Assembly: GCA_036971475.1 (NCBI GenBank)
Contig: JBAIZL010000003.1
Location: forward strand, 89,599,042 to 89,663,041
DNA length: 64,000 bases
Source: Prosapia bicincta
Lineage: Eukaryota; Arthropoda; Insecta; Hemiptera; Cercopidae
Direction: 5' to 3'
Shown: one piece after another, positions 23,501-37,508 of the stretch
Position numbering within the stretch: position 1 is the first letter of the stretch
Layout of the letters: every line of letters starts with the position of its first letter
Translations under genes and position numbers: made by a program
Notes under the pieces: model-generated
The model's input: the letters and a program-made list of their open reading frames with translations, nothing else
Told to the model about the DNA's origin: nothing
Database searches by the model: none

Positions 23501-25970
23501 GTTTTTACAATATTTATTAGACCTATTTTACAAAGCAAATAATCTTAAGTTTATTTTCGAGTTATTGCCTTTTATTTTGTTCCAAATCTATTTTTGTTCC
23601 TTCAGTTCTGGAGATAATTTGATTTTCGTTTTCTATTTAAGATAACAATATGTATGCTATTTGAAAATAGTATTGTGTGCAGCTTGTTATTAACAAATTT
23701 TAATAAATTTGTAAATAATTATTAAACATTTGTGGCAAACATAACCTCAATAATGACGTCACAGAGATTATAGCCTTCAGCGTGAATAACTGGAATTATC
23801 AAAATGATAACACTACAAAAGTGGATTAGTAGTAATTTACCTGACTGATGGAGAAGTGAAGAGGGATTGAGATGAAAACTCACCTGGAACAAGAAAATTT
23901 ACATTATAACTCAATGGATGACAACATTTAGCAACTAATTTATAACTGAAAAAACAAAATCATCACACTGCTTCAAAATATAGTCACTTTTTGTACCTTT
24001 TGTGTATAACCAGGCTAAACCTAGAAAAACAGCTGATCTTTAACGGGATTTAGTTATGCGTTCGGCCGCCAGTTGCACTAGCAGTTCAACTGCGCTGGTA
24101 GTGTATCAGCTGTATTTATTTAGTTCCTTGTATACAAAATTGTTGTCATTATTTACACTAACAACTAGGTTATTACCTAACTAACAATGCAAACTGTAAT
24201 ATTTAATTTCTGTCATTAATTAAACCCTAAATAAACCAACTAAGTTTTGAATGAGGATATTAAAACCATTATTGTTTCTAAATTCAAGGCTAATAAGTTA
24301 TATTTGTTTTAGTTAATTACATTATTTTTAAAAAAGCTATACTAGTTTTATTATTATTATTATTATTTTAGTGGTGAAAAGTATCGTTTTTAACTGCCGT
24401 CCTTGATTGAACTTCCGGTAAAACATAATAGCGTCCCGGAAAAAGGCACTTCCGGTACTATGAAATGCACTATTTGGCACAGAATGCAATAAAATATGCA
24501 AGTTTCGTTTCTGTTGTTAACTTATTTCCCCTACATTAACTATTGTTTATTTTTAATTTCGTTCTGTTGTGGATATACATGCATGCTAGTGCTATCTCGA
24601 TTACTTTTCCTTTTATTATTTTTCGTAACAATTTTATCTAAAGTTTTTTTAATGAAATTGGTACTTTTTAGTGTGGTACATACTGTATACGTACGTTTTG
24701 GGTTCACAATGCTTTTATAGTAACTGCATACAAATGAGTTTTCGATTTTCGGATGTATTATTAATTTTGTATTATTATTTGAGCACCTTTTTTTTATTTA
24801 GTTTTAATAGATGTCTTTTTCACAACTTAAACCACGTTTTTATTTATTTCGCCAGTTTTAATACGATTCCCTATAGATTTTTCAGGTAGTCCGTGTTATC
24901 AGAGTTTTCGATTATCCGTGGCACCCTCGGTTCATTTACTCGGAGGAGAAAGGTTCTATTGTACATATTTTTTTAACTAGTAACAGGAAATGTGGGTAAT
25001 GTCAAGGTGTTACATTTGTTTTGTTGTTCTTGAAGATCGATGTTACAGCAACAGCTGATTAAAGCGGTGATGACTAGTGATTAAACATGTATAAGTACTC
25101 ATATATCTTCATCTAATCGACTTTGGGCGAAACACTGCAAAGTAGTTGTCAGCCGACAGTAATTTGTTGTCCCTAAGCTGCCCTTCCCGTATGCAATAAA
25201 ATTACTAGTATATATCTCCACTCTTTAGCAAATAACCCATTGTGAATTAGGACAGGTTTTTCGTATGCAAGTCAAAAAAAAAAAAAAAAAAAAAAAAATT
25301 GTTTAAAGTGACTAGGCCAAAAACATGAAAGTATATACTTTTATGATTAGGGATGGTTTTCATATTTATTTTGGTAATATACAGAACCCAGATATTGGCA
25401 AAAATTATTATACTTGGTTTTACCCAAATTTTCAAAGAACACAAAAAACTCAGTACAGACTAAAAAATAATTTAAATTGTATAAAATAAAACAGCTTCAC
25501 CTCACAACACACAAAACGTTTTTAAAATAACTGTTTTTTTTATAAAGCATAGGCCTATATGACATACTAGGCTACATTTGAGTGTAATAGCTACAAAGTA
25601 CCGGGTTGGGGTGGGTTTTTAACGATACAAATTAAAGTTTGATCAATTTTGAAACCCGTTGTTGCAATGAAAGAAGAGAGTTGTTTAACTTTTAACGCTT
25701 CAACGGTTTACCTCGTGAATTAGTAATATTATTATTTTTTAAATAAAATTTACTGTAACTGAATACTTAGGGACTATATTTTAAACTGTAATGAAGTATT
25801 TTGTTATTTTTAAAGTTGCGCGTGCAAGCGCACGCGCGCGTGTGAGTGTTAATGAAATGAAAATATTTTTTACACATTTTAAAACTGTAAATTTTCATGG
25901 TACCAGCATAAAGTTTCTCTTATTTTACGAGTTCCTAAAGGCTTTCTGTATCACCAGAAATAATTTTGTT
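23501..25970. other. Intergenic sequence with a possible transposon end
   Basis: No host gene recognised. ACTTCCGGT occurs near 24413 and CACTTCCGGTAC near 24449, resembling ETS-type sites, but there is no other promoter evidence. About 24880-24962 (TCGATTATCCGTGG, then AAAGGTTCTATTGTAC) resembles the end of a pogo/Tigger-type element; the other end was not found. A run of about 27 A lies at 25268-25294. A palindromic GCGCGTGCAAGCGCACGCGC lies near 25816. Confidence 0.4.
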
Positions 25971-25971
25971 G

Positions 25972-28022
25972 TCGATTTAAATTACGTCAGGTTGTTAATT
26001 AAGAATAGATTTTGAACTTGTAATATAACCGACTGATAAAGTCACGACAGCAAATGTGTCATCATTACTACGAAACTAAACGGTCGGTCTGGTGTTTTCT
26101 CGCTTTGTAATGATGAGGCGATTTAAATTACGTCAGGTTGTTAATTAAGAATAGATTTTGAACTTGTAATCTAACCGATTGATAAAGGCACCACAGCGAA
26201 TGTGTCATCATTACTACGAAACTAAACGGTCGGTCTGGTGTTTTCTCGCTTTGTAATGATGAGGCGATTTAAATTACGTCAGGTTGTTAATTAAGAATAG
26301 ATTTTGAACTTGTAACCTAACCGACTGATAAAGTCACCACAGCGAATGTGTCATCATTACTACGAAACTAAACGGTCGGTCTGGTGTTTTCTCGCTTTGT
26401 AATGATGAGGCGATTTAAATTACGTCAGGTTGTTAATTAAGAATAGATTTTGAACTTGTAATCTAACCGATTGATAAAGGCACGACAGCAAATGTGTTAT
26501 CATTACTACGAAACTAAACGGTCGGTCTGGTGTTTTCTCGCTTTGTAATGATGAGGCGATTTAAATTACGTCAGGTTGTTAATTAAGAATAGATTTTGAA
26601 CTTGTAATCTAACCGATTGATAAAGGCACCACAGCGAATGTGTCATCATTACTACGAAACTAAACGGCCGGTCTGGTGTTTTCTCGCTTTGTAATGATGA
26701 GGCGATTTAAATTACGTCAGGTTGTTAATTAAGAATAGATTTTGAACTTGTAATCTAACCGATTGATAAAGGCACCACAGCGAATGTGTCATCATTACTA
26801 CGAAACTAAACGGTCGGTCTGGTGTTTTCTCGCTTTGTAATGATGAGGCGATTTAAATTACGCCAGGTTGTTAATTAAGAATAGATTTTGAACTTGTAAT
26901 CTAACCGATTGATAAAGGCACGACAGCAAATGTGTCATCATTACTACGAAACTAAACGGTCGGTCTTTTGTTTTCTTGCTTTGTAATGATGAGGCGATTT
27001 AAATTACGTCAGGTTGTTAATTAAGAATAGATTTTGAACTTGTAATCTAACCGATTGATAAAGGCACCACAGCGAATGTGTCATCATTACTACGAAACTA
27101 AACGGTCGGTCTTTTGTTTTCTTGCTTTGTAATGATGAGGCGATTTAAATTACGTCAGGTTGTTAATTAAGAATAGATTTTGAACTTGTAATCTAACCGA
27201 TTGATAAAGGCACGACAGCAAATGTGTCATCATTACTACGAAACTAAACGGTCGGTCTTTTGTTTTCTTGCTTTGTAATGATGAGGCGATTTAAATTACG
27301 TCAGGTTGTTAATTAAGAATAGATTTTGAACTTGTAATCTAACCGATTGATAAAGGCACGACAGCAAATGTGTCATCATTACTACGAAACTAAACGGTCG
27401 GTCTTTTGTTTTCTTGCTTTGTAATGATGAGGCGATTTAAATTACGTCAGGTTGTTAATTAAGAATAGATTTTGAACTTGTAATCTAACCGATTGATAAA
27501 GGCACGACAGCAAATGTGTCATCATTACTACGAAACTAAACGGTCGGTCTTTTGTTTTCTTGCTTTGTAATGATGAGGCGATTTAAATTACGTCAGGTTG
27601 TTAATTAAGAATAGATTTTGAACTTGTAATCTAACCGATTGATAAAGGCACGACAGCAAATGTGTCATCATTACTACGAAACTAAACGGTCGGTCTTTTG
27701 TTTTCTTGCTTTGTAATGATGAGGCGATTTAAATTACGTCAGGTTGTTAATTAAGAATAGATTTTGAACTTGTAATCTAACCGACTGATAAAGTCACGAC
27801 AGCAAATGTGTCATCATTACTACGAAACTAAACGGTCGGTCTGGTGTTTTCTCGCTTTGTAATGATGAGGCGATTTAAATTACGTCAGGTTGTTAATTAA
27901 GAATAGATTTTGAACTTGTAATATAACCGACTGATAAAGTCACGACAGCAAATGTGTCATCATTACTACGAAACTAAACGCTCGGTCTGGTGTTATCTCG
28001 CTTTGTAATGATGAGGCGATTT
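25972..28022. repeat. 146-bp satellite, about 14 copies
   Basis: GAGGCGATTTAAAT recurs at 26115, 26261, 26407 and on to 28013, an exact 146-bp period. Two variant groups segregate by position. Outer copies read CTGGTGTTTTCTCGC and the block of about six from near 26960 to 27700 reads CTTTTGTTTTCTTGC. Outermost copies also read GACTGATAAAGTC where inner ones read GATTGATAAAGGC. Each monomer has a 10-bp inverted repeat, TCATCATTAC and GTAATGATGA. The period equals a nucleosome core length. No coding potential. Confidence 0.97.
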
Positions 28023-29095
28023 AAACGCCCTGTGTAAGTGAACATAATACTTTACAGGTGAAAAGTGAAGCAAACAGTAAAGAATGTTATTAATGAATGT
28101 CGGTGCTGGAGTTGATTTCTTGTAGCTGTGTTTGTCTAAAGACGTTAGTACCATACAGTTTGGTGGATCTGCGGACAAACTTTGATGAGTTATAGCCAGG
28201 TTTAAGGCACATTACCAAGGAAGGGGGTTGAGAGAGTTGAGACTAATGTGTGGAGCCTTCCATCTCTCGTAGTTTCACATATAAACAAGTCCCGAAATGT
28301 TTTTAAAAATGTGCAAGTCGTAGTAGAACTGTCTAACGAAAGTGATTGATTCAATCAAAAATCTAGCTGATAAGTTTATTTAATGTTAAAAACATAATTA
28401 ATATAAAAATATGAGTGTATCAATTTAATGGAACTTTGGTTCTCAACAAAGAATAAACTGATGTTTTAGGTATGAAACTTTAATAAAGATATGTTATTTA
28501 CTGTCGTGATATTGAATTTTAATATTGAATATCATAGTAAGAAATATTGACATTTAAATTCATAACATTAATAATAACCGTCCAAATAAATGTTCTACTA
28601 TTCAGAAAGTAACATAACCTATGCGTTCATATAATTTAATCACATATAAGATATTTCCGCATATGTCAGAAATTTAAACTGAAAATTATTCAAACTTAAC
28701 CTTAAAATGAAGACCATCAGCTGCTTGCACAATCAACTCCAGTATAAGCCTCGTGTTTGCTTTCGGTAATCATAGGGACAGGTCGTTTATCTGCGGTAAT
28801 CTGACGGAAAATAGTCTTAGTACACGAGCATGGTTTTCTCCATACTAAAGAATAAGAGCCAGTTTTTTTTACTTCTAGACGGAATACATTTATAAAAATT
28901 AGCTGTAAAAGTTTTTATTAAACTTAATATTTTTCTGTCTCTCGTAACAGTTTTCTCTAATTCCAGGTTTCCAATAAATTATATTTGGATAGGAGTAAAG
29001 TATTTAAGATGTAGGGTTACATTTTATGATTACCTGAAATATCACTTGCCTTTATGAAAGAAGTATTGATGTAGTTCATATTCTCGCTAGTGGGT
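28023..29095. other. AT-rich intergenic sequence
   Basis: No gene or repeat recognised. Confidence 0.4.
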
Positions 29096-29099
29096 TTCG

Positions 29100-29730
29100 C
29101 TGGTGTTTGTCTTCGTCTAGGCGGAGGGCTGGGCGGGTTTTGGGGGCTCAGACCCGGGTAAATAAAAAAAAGGCGGATAAGTCGCGGGATTTGTCCTGGC
29201 AGGGTTTCTTTCTTGCCTTGTTTATTCATCCCGCTCTTAGCGCGACACTTATCGTACTGTTTCATTTCACTATCTCCTGATTCTCCATGGAAAGAGCTTA
29301 TGAGCTTGGTACATGGGCAATCCTTCCGTTTCCTTCAATCGCGGTAGAGATACTAACCGCATGCGCATGCGAGACGGACGTAGCTCGCTAAAGGTTGGCT
29401 GCCACGAGGGCTGAACGGGTTTTGGAGGCCCAGATCCGGGTAAAAAAAAGGCTTATACTAACAAGATATTTGTAAGGTAACCCCCTTCATTATCCCTTAG
29501 CATAAGGATATCCTAGCCCCTCCTGGGTTTCTTCATGAGCTATCGAGGGGGTTTTCATCCTGCTCTTAGCACGACACTTACCACCCTGTTTCATTTCACT
29601 ATCACCTGATTTTCCATGGAAAGTATGAGCTGTACATGTTCAGTCTATCGCGATTCCTTCACTTGCGGTATAGACGCATGCGCATGTGAGACGAAGCCAG
29701 CTCGCTAGAGGAAGGCTGTTAAGAGAGTCT
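29100..29730. repeat. Diverged tandem duplication, about 300 bp, two copies
   Basis: Copy 1 (about 29110-29400) and copy 2 (about 29408-29725) share the same order of phrases: GGGCTG, CGGGTTTTG, CCGGGTAAA, TTCATCC then GCTCTTAGC, CGACACTTA, TTTCATTTCACTATC, CCATGGAAAG, and finally GCATGCGCATG with GAGACG. The copies have diverged by substitutions and a 50-70 bp insertion in copy 2. The TGCGCATGCG-like motif near each copy's end resembles an NRF-1 site. The 82-codon minus-strand frame in copy 1 is not conserved in copy 2, arguing against a gene. Confidence 0.8.
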
Positions 29731-29867
29731 CACCCGAGTACCTGATGCCCGAATAGCGTAGATTGTCTTTAAATATATTTAATACGTAATTATACTTATT
29801 TTAATAAACCTAGCATATACTTGGTTTAGCTTTGCAAAAATGACTTGACAGTATATCCTTTAACAAC

Positions 29868-30865
<998 letters not shown>

Positions 30866-30867
30866 TT

Positions 30868-31480
30868 TTAGTACAGTATGATTTTACCAATCGATGTTTA
30901 CTATCGATATCAATATCGAACAAGGTCTAAAAATATTAACCACCAATACATCCACATTTGGTATCGATATTAACATCGACCAAATATTGTCGACGTGCTA
31001 AAACCGTCAAATGCAAAAACATTGATGCTTACTGTCGATAAGAACATCAAGTAAAAACTAATGATGACCCAAAAAATTGGAATGGCCAAACATCAATATT
31101 TGCTTCAATATTAACATCGATCAGATTGTGGACTTGCTAAAACATAAAGTGTCATAAAATCAATGTTTCCTATCGATAATAACATTAACCAAATACTATT
31201 TCGATATTAACATTGAAGAAAGATTGTCTGTATGCTAAAAGCATCGAGAACCTAAACATCGATGTTTTCTATCGATAATTACATAAAACAAAGAATATCG
31301 ATTACAAAACTAAACGCCATAATATTCATATTATGATCGATAAAAAATTGTCGATGTGTTAAAAGCATGGAATGCCAAAACATCGATGTTTACTATCGAT
31401 AATAACATCAACCATAGACTATCGATGTTCCAAAAGCATTGAACGTCAAAACATCAATATTTATTGAGCCATAAGGGTCA
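30868..31480. repeat. Degenerate ATCGAT-rich tandem array
   Basis: A loose unit with ACATCGATGTTTACTATCGA, then AATAACATC, recurs roughly every 65 or 130 bp (for example near 30890, 31020, 31155, 31257, 31380 and 31447). TATCGATA-like palindromes are abundant. Copies are heavily diverged, so this is an old array. Confidence 0.75.
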
Positions 31481-32655
31481 TTGAACCCCAAGTATCAATT
31501 ATTTTAGTGTAAAAAATCAATGTTTCATTTGGCAATACTTAGTAATTAATTGTAAATCTATTTAAATTTTCTCTAGCAAAACATCATTGTACATACGTAG
31601 AGCAGATTTAAATTCCAAGAGGGCGGAAATTTGTTAAATAAAATATTACTTTATGTAAGAAAACGAATTGAAAATTTTATTTAAAATTGCTAACAGATTA
31701 ATAATGTATAGTATATCTGCATATTTCAGTAACTAAAATAAAAATTCATATAAACTCCCTAAAACTATTATAGAAATACTAAATGTGCTGGGTTTACAGC
31801 AGTTTTAATTCAGGTATAAGTGGAATTATATACCATTATTACAGGAAAAAATATAGATTATTAGAAAACAATCAGAGTAAAAAAAATTGATCATTTAACA
31901 ATCCATAACAAAAACATCGTCTACAAGCCTCATTCTTATTTTTGTTTCTGAAGGTCTTAACCTTAGAGTTGATGAACATACGAGAACATGGAGACATTGT
32001 ATTAAATAAATATTTTAAACTTACATTTTTGTAGGTTTGGGATTTTGCTATATACTTAATAAATTCCAATGAAAGGTAAATCCATCGTAGCTTAAGTAAT
32101 TCTAATATCCTAGTGCCTCTGTTTTGTGTTGTTTTGTTTTTTTGTAATATAAACTAGGCACAGTCACCAGCAGCTAATAACATAAATCCAGAGGGCATTG
32201 ATCCCCACCAAAGTCCCATCAACAAATGCACTGATTGTAAAACGCTGTTTACACTTCCCGCTTAGTGTAAATAGTGAAGGCAATGAATATATTCGGACGC
32301 TCATGTTTGTTTACCTCATGCATTTATTGGTTAGAGGCACTTCGCTCCACCGTACTATCTCCGAGTAACGACCGGCTCGTTATACCAACTGATTTATTGT
32401 AATTAAACCAACCGACGACAAAACCTTTCCAGAGTTGCTACAGTTACAAAATGTTTACAAGTTGGGTTTCTATTTTTCCTGATACTTATAAAAGAACTTC
32501 GATACGAAACGTTCCTTCATAAAAACATCTGTAGTTATTTACGTGAGTTTATGATATAATATTGGTCCAATTATTTATCAATTTTTTCCTTCATGCATAT
32601 GTTGACATTCAGGAAACAGACGATTTAAATTGTGGACATAAATAGCTGCAAAAAC
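31481..32655. other. AT-rich intergenic sequence
   Basis: No gene recognised. Confidence 0.4.
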
Positions 32656-33520
32656 GGGGTACTTTGTCGAGATGGGCACATATCCGACTCGTGTCGCTTC
32701 AGAATATCCGTGTCTCAAAATATCGGAACACGAAACCGGCAAAAACCGTCTCAAAATATCCCTAAGAAAAATGGACCCCTATAATGAGTTTCGAATTATA
32801 CGAGAGGTATATTTTATGGTCTCGAAATGTCCGCTAGGAAGTCAGATCTCAAACAATGAGATGCGGCCTAATCTACAAGTATGGTTTGATATGGGTTGGA
32901 ATCGCCACACGGTGAAAAAAAACGACTCCAGAAAAGATTTTTAAAAAATAGTTGAAATAACCAACTTCTTCGGTCCATCTAAAAACTTAGTTACAAGTTA
33001 ACCTATTGTAATCATTTACCGTTAAGTTAGGTTGCTGCTAACAAATATAATTTCTTGAGTTGTGTAGTCCATTACGTGGGGTGAGTCTTAATTAATCACT
33101 TTAACATTGTTAAATATAATTTGTTATCTCCACCCAAGATAGTTGTGTATAACCAACTTATTTAGTTGAATGTAACAAAACACTGGGTAAACATCACAAA
33201 GGACCAGACTGATTTACAACCAAGCACGTTGGCTACTCTGACAAAATACTTGTTAGTTCTAACCAAGCTTGTAAGAACAAAATGTTTGAGCAGGTCTACG
33301 TCATGCAGGTGCCATTTACAAAATGGCACACAATCCCGGCTGGTGCTAACAATGGACATTTAGATGTTTTAAAATTTCTCCAGTAGCCTATAGCCTATGG
33401 TCAGAATACTCCGCGGTTATTCTAAGACTCGTCGACCAGGTAGAAAGCGGAAAGAATTAGGGTTCCTCCGGAATTATGGTTTTCTGAGACTCGGAAATAT
33501 TGAGACGGAGTTATCCGTTA
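32656..33520. repeat. Possible inverted-repeat element
   Basis: CCGTCTCAAAATATCCCTAA near 32746 is imperfectly mirrored near 33480-33510 (ACTCGGAAATATTGAGACGG). Related GTGTCTCAAAATATCGGAAC lies near 32710. This could be a decayed DNA transposon of about 0.85 kb with sub-terminal repeats, but no clean terminus or target duplication was found. Near 33338-33382 one frame reads NNGHLDVLKFLQ then stop, resembling part of an ankyrin repeat; it is too short to call. Confidence 0.35.
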
Positions 33521-34565
33521 CCAACACATTACATACATAATCTTTTATATATACATTCTTTACGGTATAAATCTATATAAGGTAATTATCTACGCCTAAG
33601 TATTATACGGAGGTCACTATTGTTAGAGGTTTTTTTGCTGTTTTTTTGACGTAAAAACATCTAAATAATAATAATACAAAACAGACCCGAAAAATTAAAT
33701 GACAAGCGGTTCTTGTTTTTTTCCTCCCAAAATGAAGCGATGTCCTAAGGATTGTTATTTCTACTAGCCTCTATCCCCTCCTCTAGGTGAAAAGCAGACC
33801 ACGCTTCTTAAAGCCAGGGCTCAGGGCACGTCCACTCGTCTGTATGTGACAATATCTTTTCAAGGGCATCTCTGAACCCTCTTCTTTGCATATTACACCT
33901 ATCGTACATATATTGTATAAGGGAACAGAGCCCAATTTAATTTTTATTCAATGTACCACAGTCCCTGTTGGGCATTTCTAGCAACTGTACATTTTTCTTT
34001 ACTTAGCTCCCATTTGCCACGGGTTATATGGAAAGCCTTTTATATTTAACCCTAAAGATATTTTAAGAATCTTGTAATCGATTTTCAAGTGAGTGGGTTA
34101 ATACATCAAAACAAATCTAAACACGCGCGCGCACTCAGTGGCTTTAGAACCGAAACTAATAAACTTTCGCTTACTCAGTGATTCAAGTAAACTTTCAACG
34201 ATGTTGTAAATTTTAATAAACCCTTGATAAAATAAACTCAGGTTGAGTTTTGTCAGAATTAATTGGATATGCATCGATGAGCAGCAACGTCGACGTGAAA
34301 GTATTCGACTACAAAAAATACAAAATACACTTAACTGGAAACATTAAGAACTAAAGCCGCTTACGAAATGTATATTGTACTTGTTTACGCCTCAGTTACT
34401 TCTGCAGCATTTACGACAAGTTCTGGAAACTCGTAGAACCCCTTGTGCGGGATATATATTTTGTACCACCACCACTTGTAGGAAGGTAAATTTTCGAAAC
34501 TGTCCGCCAAACCAGCATTAAGAGTCCCCCATTTCAAATAGAATTTTATACTTTCATATTCATTA
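33521..34565. other. Intergenic sequence
   Basis: No gene recognised. Confidence 0.4.
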
Positions 34566-34568
34566 CCC

Positions 34569-36475
34569 ACTTTTTTATTTTATTTAATTTTTATATTATT
34601 TACCGCCACCTTTATTTTATTAAACCAAGCCTTTTATTTTATTTAACTTTTATTTTATTTACTCACGCCTTCATTTTATTTATCCACCCCTTTTATTTTA
34701 TTTGACCACGCCTATTAATTTATTTAACCACGCCTGTTATTTTATTTGACCACGCTTGTTACTTTATTTACCAACTCCTTTATTTTATTTGTCTACCCCT
34801 TTTATTTTATTTGACCACGCTTGTTATTTTATTTAACCACGTCTTTTCATTTAATTTATCCCCGCCTTCATTTTATTAAACCACGCATTTTATTTTATTT
34901 ATCCACGCTTATTATTTTATTTAACCACATCTTTAATTTCATTTATCCCCACCTTCATTTTATTAAACCACGCCTTTTATTTTATTTACCCACGCATTTT
35001 ATTTTATTTATCCACGCCTTATATTTTATTTGGCCACGCTTATTATTTTATTTAACCACGTTTTTTATTTATTCCTGCCTTCATTTTATTAAACCACGCC
35101 TTTTATTTTATTTGACCACGCTTATTACCTTGTTTACCCACTCCTTTATTTTATTTACCCACGCCTTTATTTAATTTGTCCACCCCTATTATTTTATTTG
35201 ACCACGCCTATTATTTTATTTAACTACGCCTTTCATTTTATTTGACCACGCTTATTATTTTATTTAACCACGTTTTTTCATTTTATTTATCCCCGCCTTC
35301 ATTGTATTAAACCACGTCTTTTATTTTATTTACCTACGCATTTTATTTTAGTTATCTACCCCTTTTATTTTATTTGACCACGCTTATTATTTTATTTAAC
35401 TACGTTTTTTCATTTTATTTATCCCCGCCTTCATTTTATTAAACCACGTCTTTTATTTTATTTACCTACGCATTTTATTTTAGTTATCCACCCCTTTTAT
35501 TTTATTTGACCACGCTTATTATTTTATTTAACCACGTTTTTTTCATTTTATTTATCCCCGCCTTCATTTTATTAAACCACGTCTTTTATTTTATTTACCT
35601 ACGCATTTTATTTTAGTTATCCACCCCTTTTATTTTATTTGACCACGCTTATTATTTTATTTAACCACGTTTTTTCATTTTATTTATCCCCGCTTTCATT
35701 TTATTAAACCACGTCTTTTATTTTATTTACCTACGCATTTTATTTTAGTTATCCACCCCTTTTATTTTATTTGACCACGCTTATTATTTTATTTAACCAC
35801 GTTTTTTCATTTTATTTATCACCGCCTTCATTGTATTAAACCACGTCTTTTATTTTATTTACCTACGCATTTTATTTTAGTTATCCACCCCTTTTATTTT
35901 ATTTGACCACGCTTATTATTTTATTTAACCACGTTTTTTCATTTTATTTATCACCGCCTTCATTGTATTAAACCACGTCTTTTATTTTATTTACCTACGC
36001 ATTTTATTTTAGTTATCCACCCCTTTTATTTTATTTGACCACGCTTATTATTTTATTTAACCACGTTTTTTCATTTTATTTATCCCCGCCTTCATTAAAC
36101 CACGTCTTTTATTTTATTTAACTATGCATTTTATTTTAGTTATCCACCCCTTTTATTTTATTTGACCACGCTTATTATTTTATTTAACCACGTTTTTTCA
36201 TTTTATTTATCCCCGCCTTCATTTTATTAAACCACGTCTTTTATTTTATTTACCTACGTATTTTATTTTAGTTATCCACCCCTTTTATTTTATTTGACCA
36301 CGCTTATTATTTTATTTAACCACGTTTTTTCATTTTATTTATCCCCGCCTTCATTTTATTAAACCACGTCTTTTATTTTATTTACCTACGCATTTTATTT
36401 TAGTTATCCACCCCTTTTATTTTATTTGACCACGCTTATTATTTTATTTAACCATGTTTTTTCATTTTATTCATA
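34569..36475. repeat. Nested minisatellite: about 22-bp subunits in 132-bp higher-order repeats
   Basis: The subunit is roughly TTTTATTTTATTTGACCACG with variants. Left of about 35330 subunits are irregularly ordered. To the right six subunits form a 132-bp composite unit marked by TTAGTTATCCACCCC at 35484, 35617, 35749, 35881, 36013, 36140, 36272 and 36404. One composite is 127 bp through a small deletion. The 117-codon frame at 34821-35174 is repeat translation. Confidence 0.96.
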
Positions 36476-37136
36476 CATACCTTTCATTTTAACTGACCAT
36501 TTTATTTTAATTACCCACGCTCTGCTACTATTGTGATATAACGCTAGGTATGAGGGATAAATTTTGAAACTGTCCCTGGAAATGGGAATTAAGAATTCCC
36601 CCTTCAAAAGGGAATTTTAAACTTACATATTCATTGCCCAGGTCTTTTATTTTATCTATCCCGCCTCGTTAACAGACTATCTGTCTGTAAACATTCCAAT
36701 GTTTTAACGACCAATGACTCAGAAGTCTGACATCCTTAGAGTAATCTTCATATATTTCGTATTATTATTAAACACGACATTCGCATCGTCTGATCAAGAT
36801 GTATTCGGTCATAATGAAATGCGCACTATTCAAACACCTCCACTTTAATTGTAATGATGCAAATAAAAGAGTAAAGTAAAAAAATATTTCTTTTCAAATG
36901 AAGACGAAGTATGATTTTACAGATGTAGCAAGGAATTATAAGATCTATTCACCTTTATTCGGCGATAATAAATTCAATTGTATATATGCAGTTCTAAAAG
37001 CAAGGTTAAATGACAGACTATTTTAAAACTCAAAATTGTCGTAACTATTTAAAGTTACAAATTTTGAATTATTAACTTTCCCATATGTTTTACTTTACAA
37101 TAAATGTCTTTGAGTTCCAATAAAAGACAATTTTAC
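36476..37136. other. AT-rich intergenic sequence
   Basis: No gene recognised. TTGAAACTGTCC near 36568 echoes TTTCGAAACTGTCC near 34491, with AAGA then CCCCC-type sequence following both. The nested minisatellite thus lies between two copies of a flanking sequence. Confidence 0.5.
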
Positions 37137-37139
37137 CAA

Positions 37140-37508
37140 ATATTTTCTCTCACAATTTTACCAGATAACTTTCTCTCACAATTTTACCAAATAATTTTCT
37201 CTCACAATTTTACCAAATAATTTTCTCTCACAACTTTACCAGATAATTTTCTCTCACAATTTTACCAAATAATTTTCTCTCACAATTTTACCAAATAATT
37301 GTCTCTCACAATTTTACCAAATAATTTTCTCTCACAATTTTACCAAATAATTTTCTCTCACAATTTTACCAGATAATTTTCTCTCACAATTTTACCAAAT
37401 AATTTTCTCTCACAATTTTACCAAATAATTTTGTCTCACAATTTTGCCAGATAATTTTCTCTCACAATTTTACCAAATAATTTTCTCTCACAATTTTACC
37501 AGATAATT
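37140..37508. repeat. 26-bp minisatellite, about 14 copies
   Basis: The unit CTCTCACAATTTTACCAAAT then AATTTT is repeated with A/G variation (ACCAAAT or ACCAGAT). Confidence 0.96.

Noticed and set aside
24880..24962. Complete pogo/Tigger transposon
   Set aside because: Only one terminus-like segment is visible; no transposase or matching left end.
33162..33382. Ankyrin-repeat gene fragment
   Set aside because: Only about 12 residues (NNGHLDVLKFLQ) before a stop, with no neighbouring repeat; could be chance.
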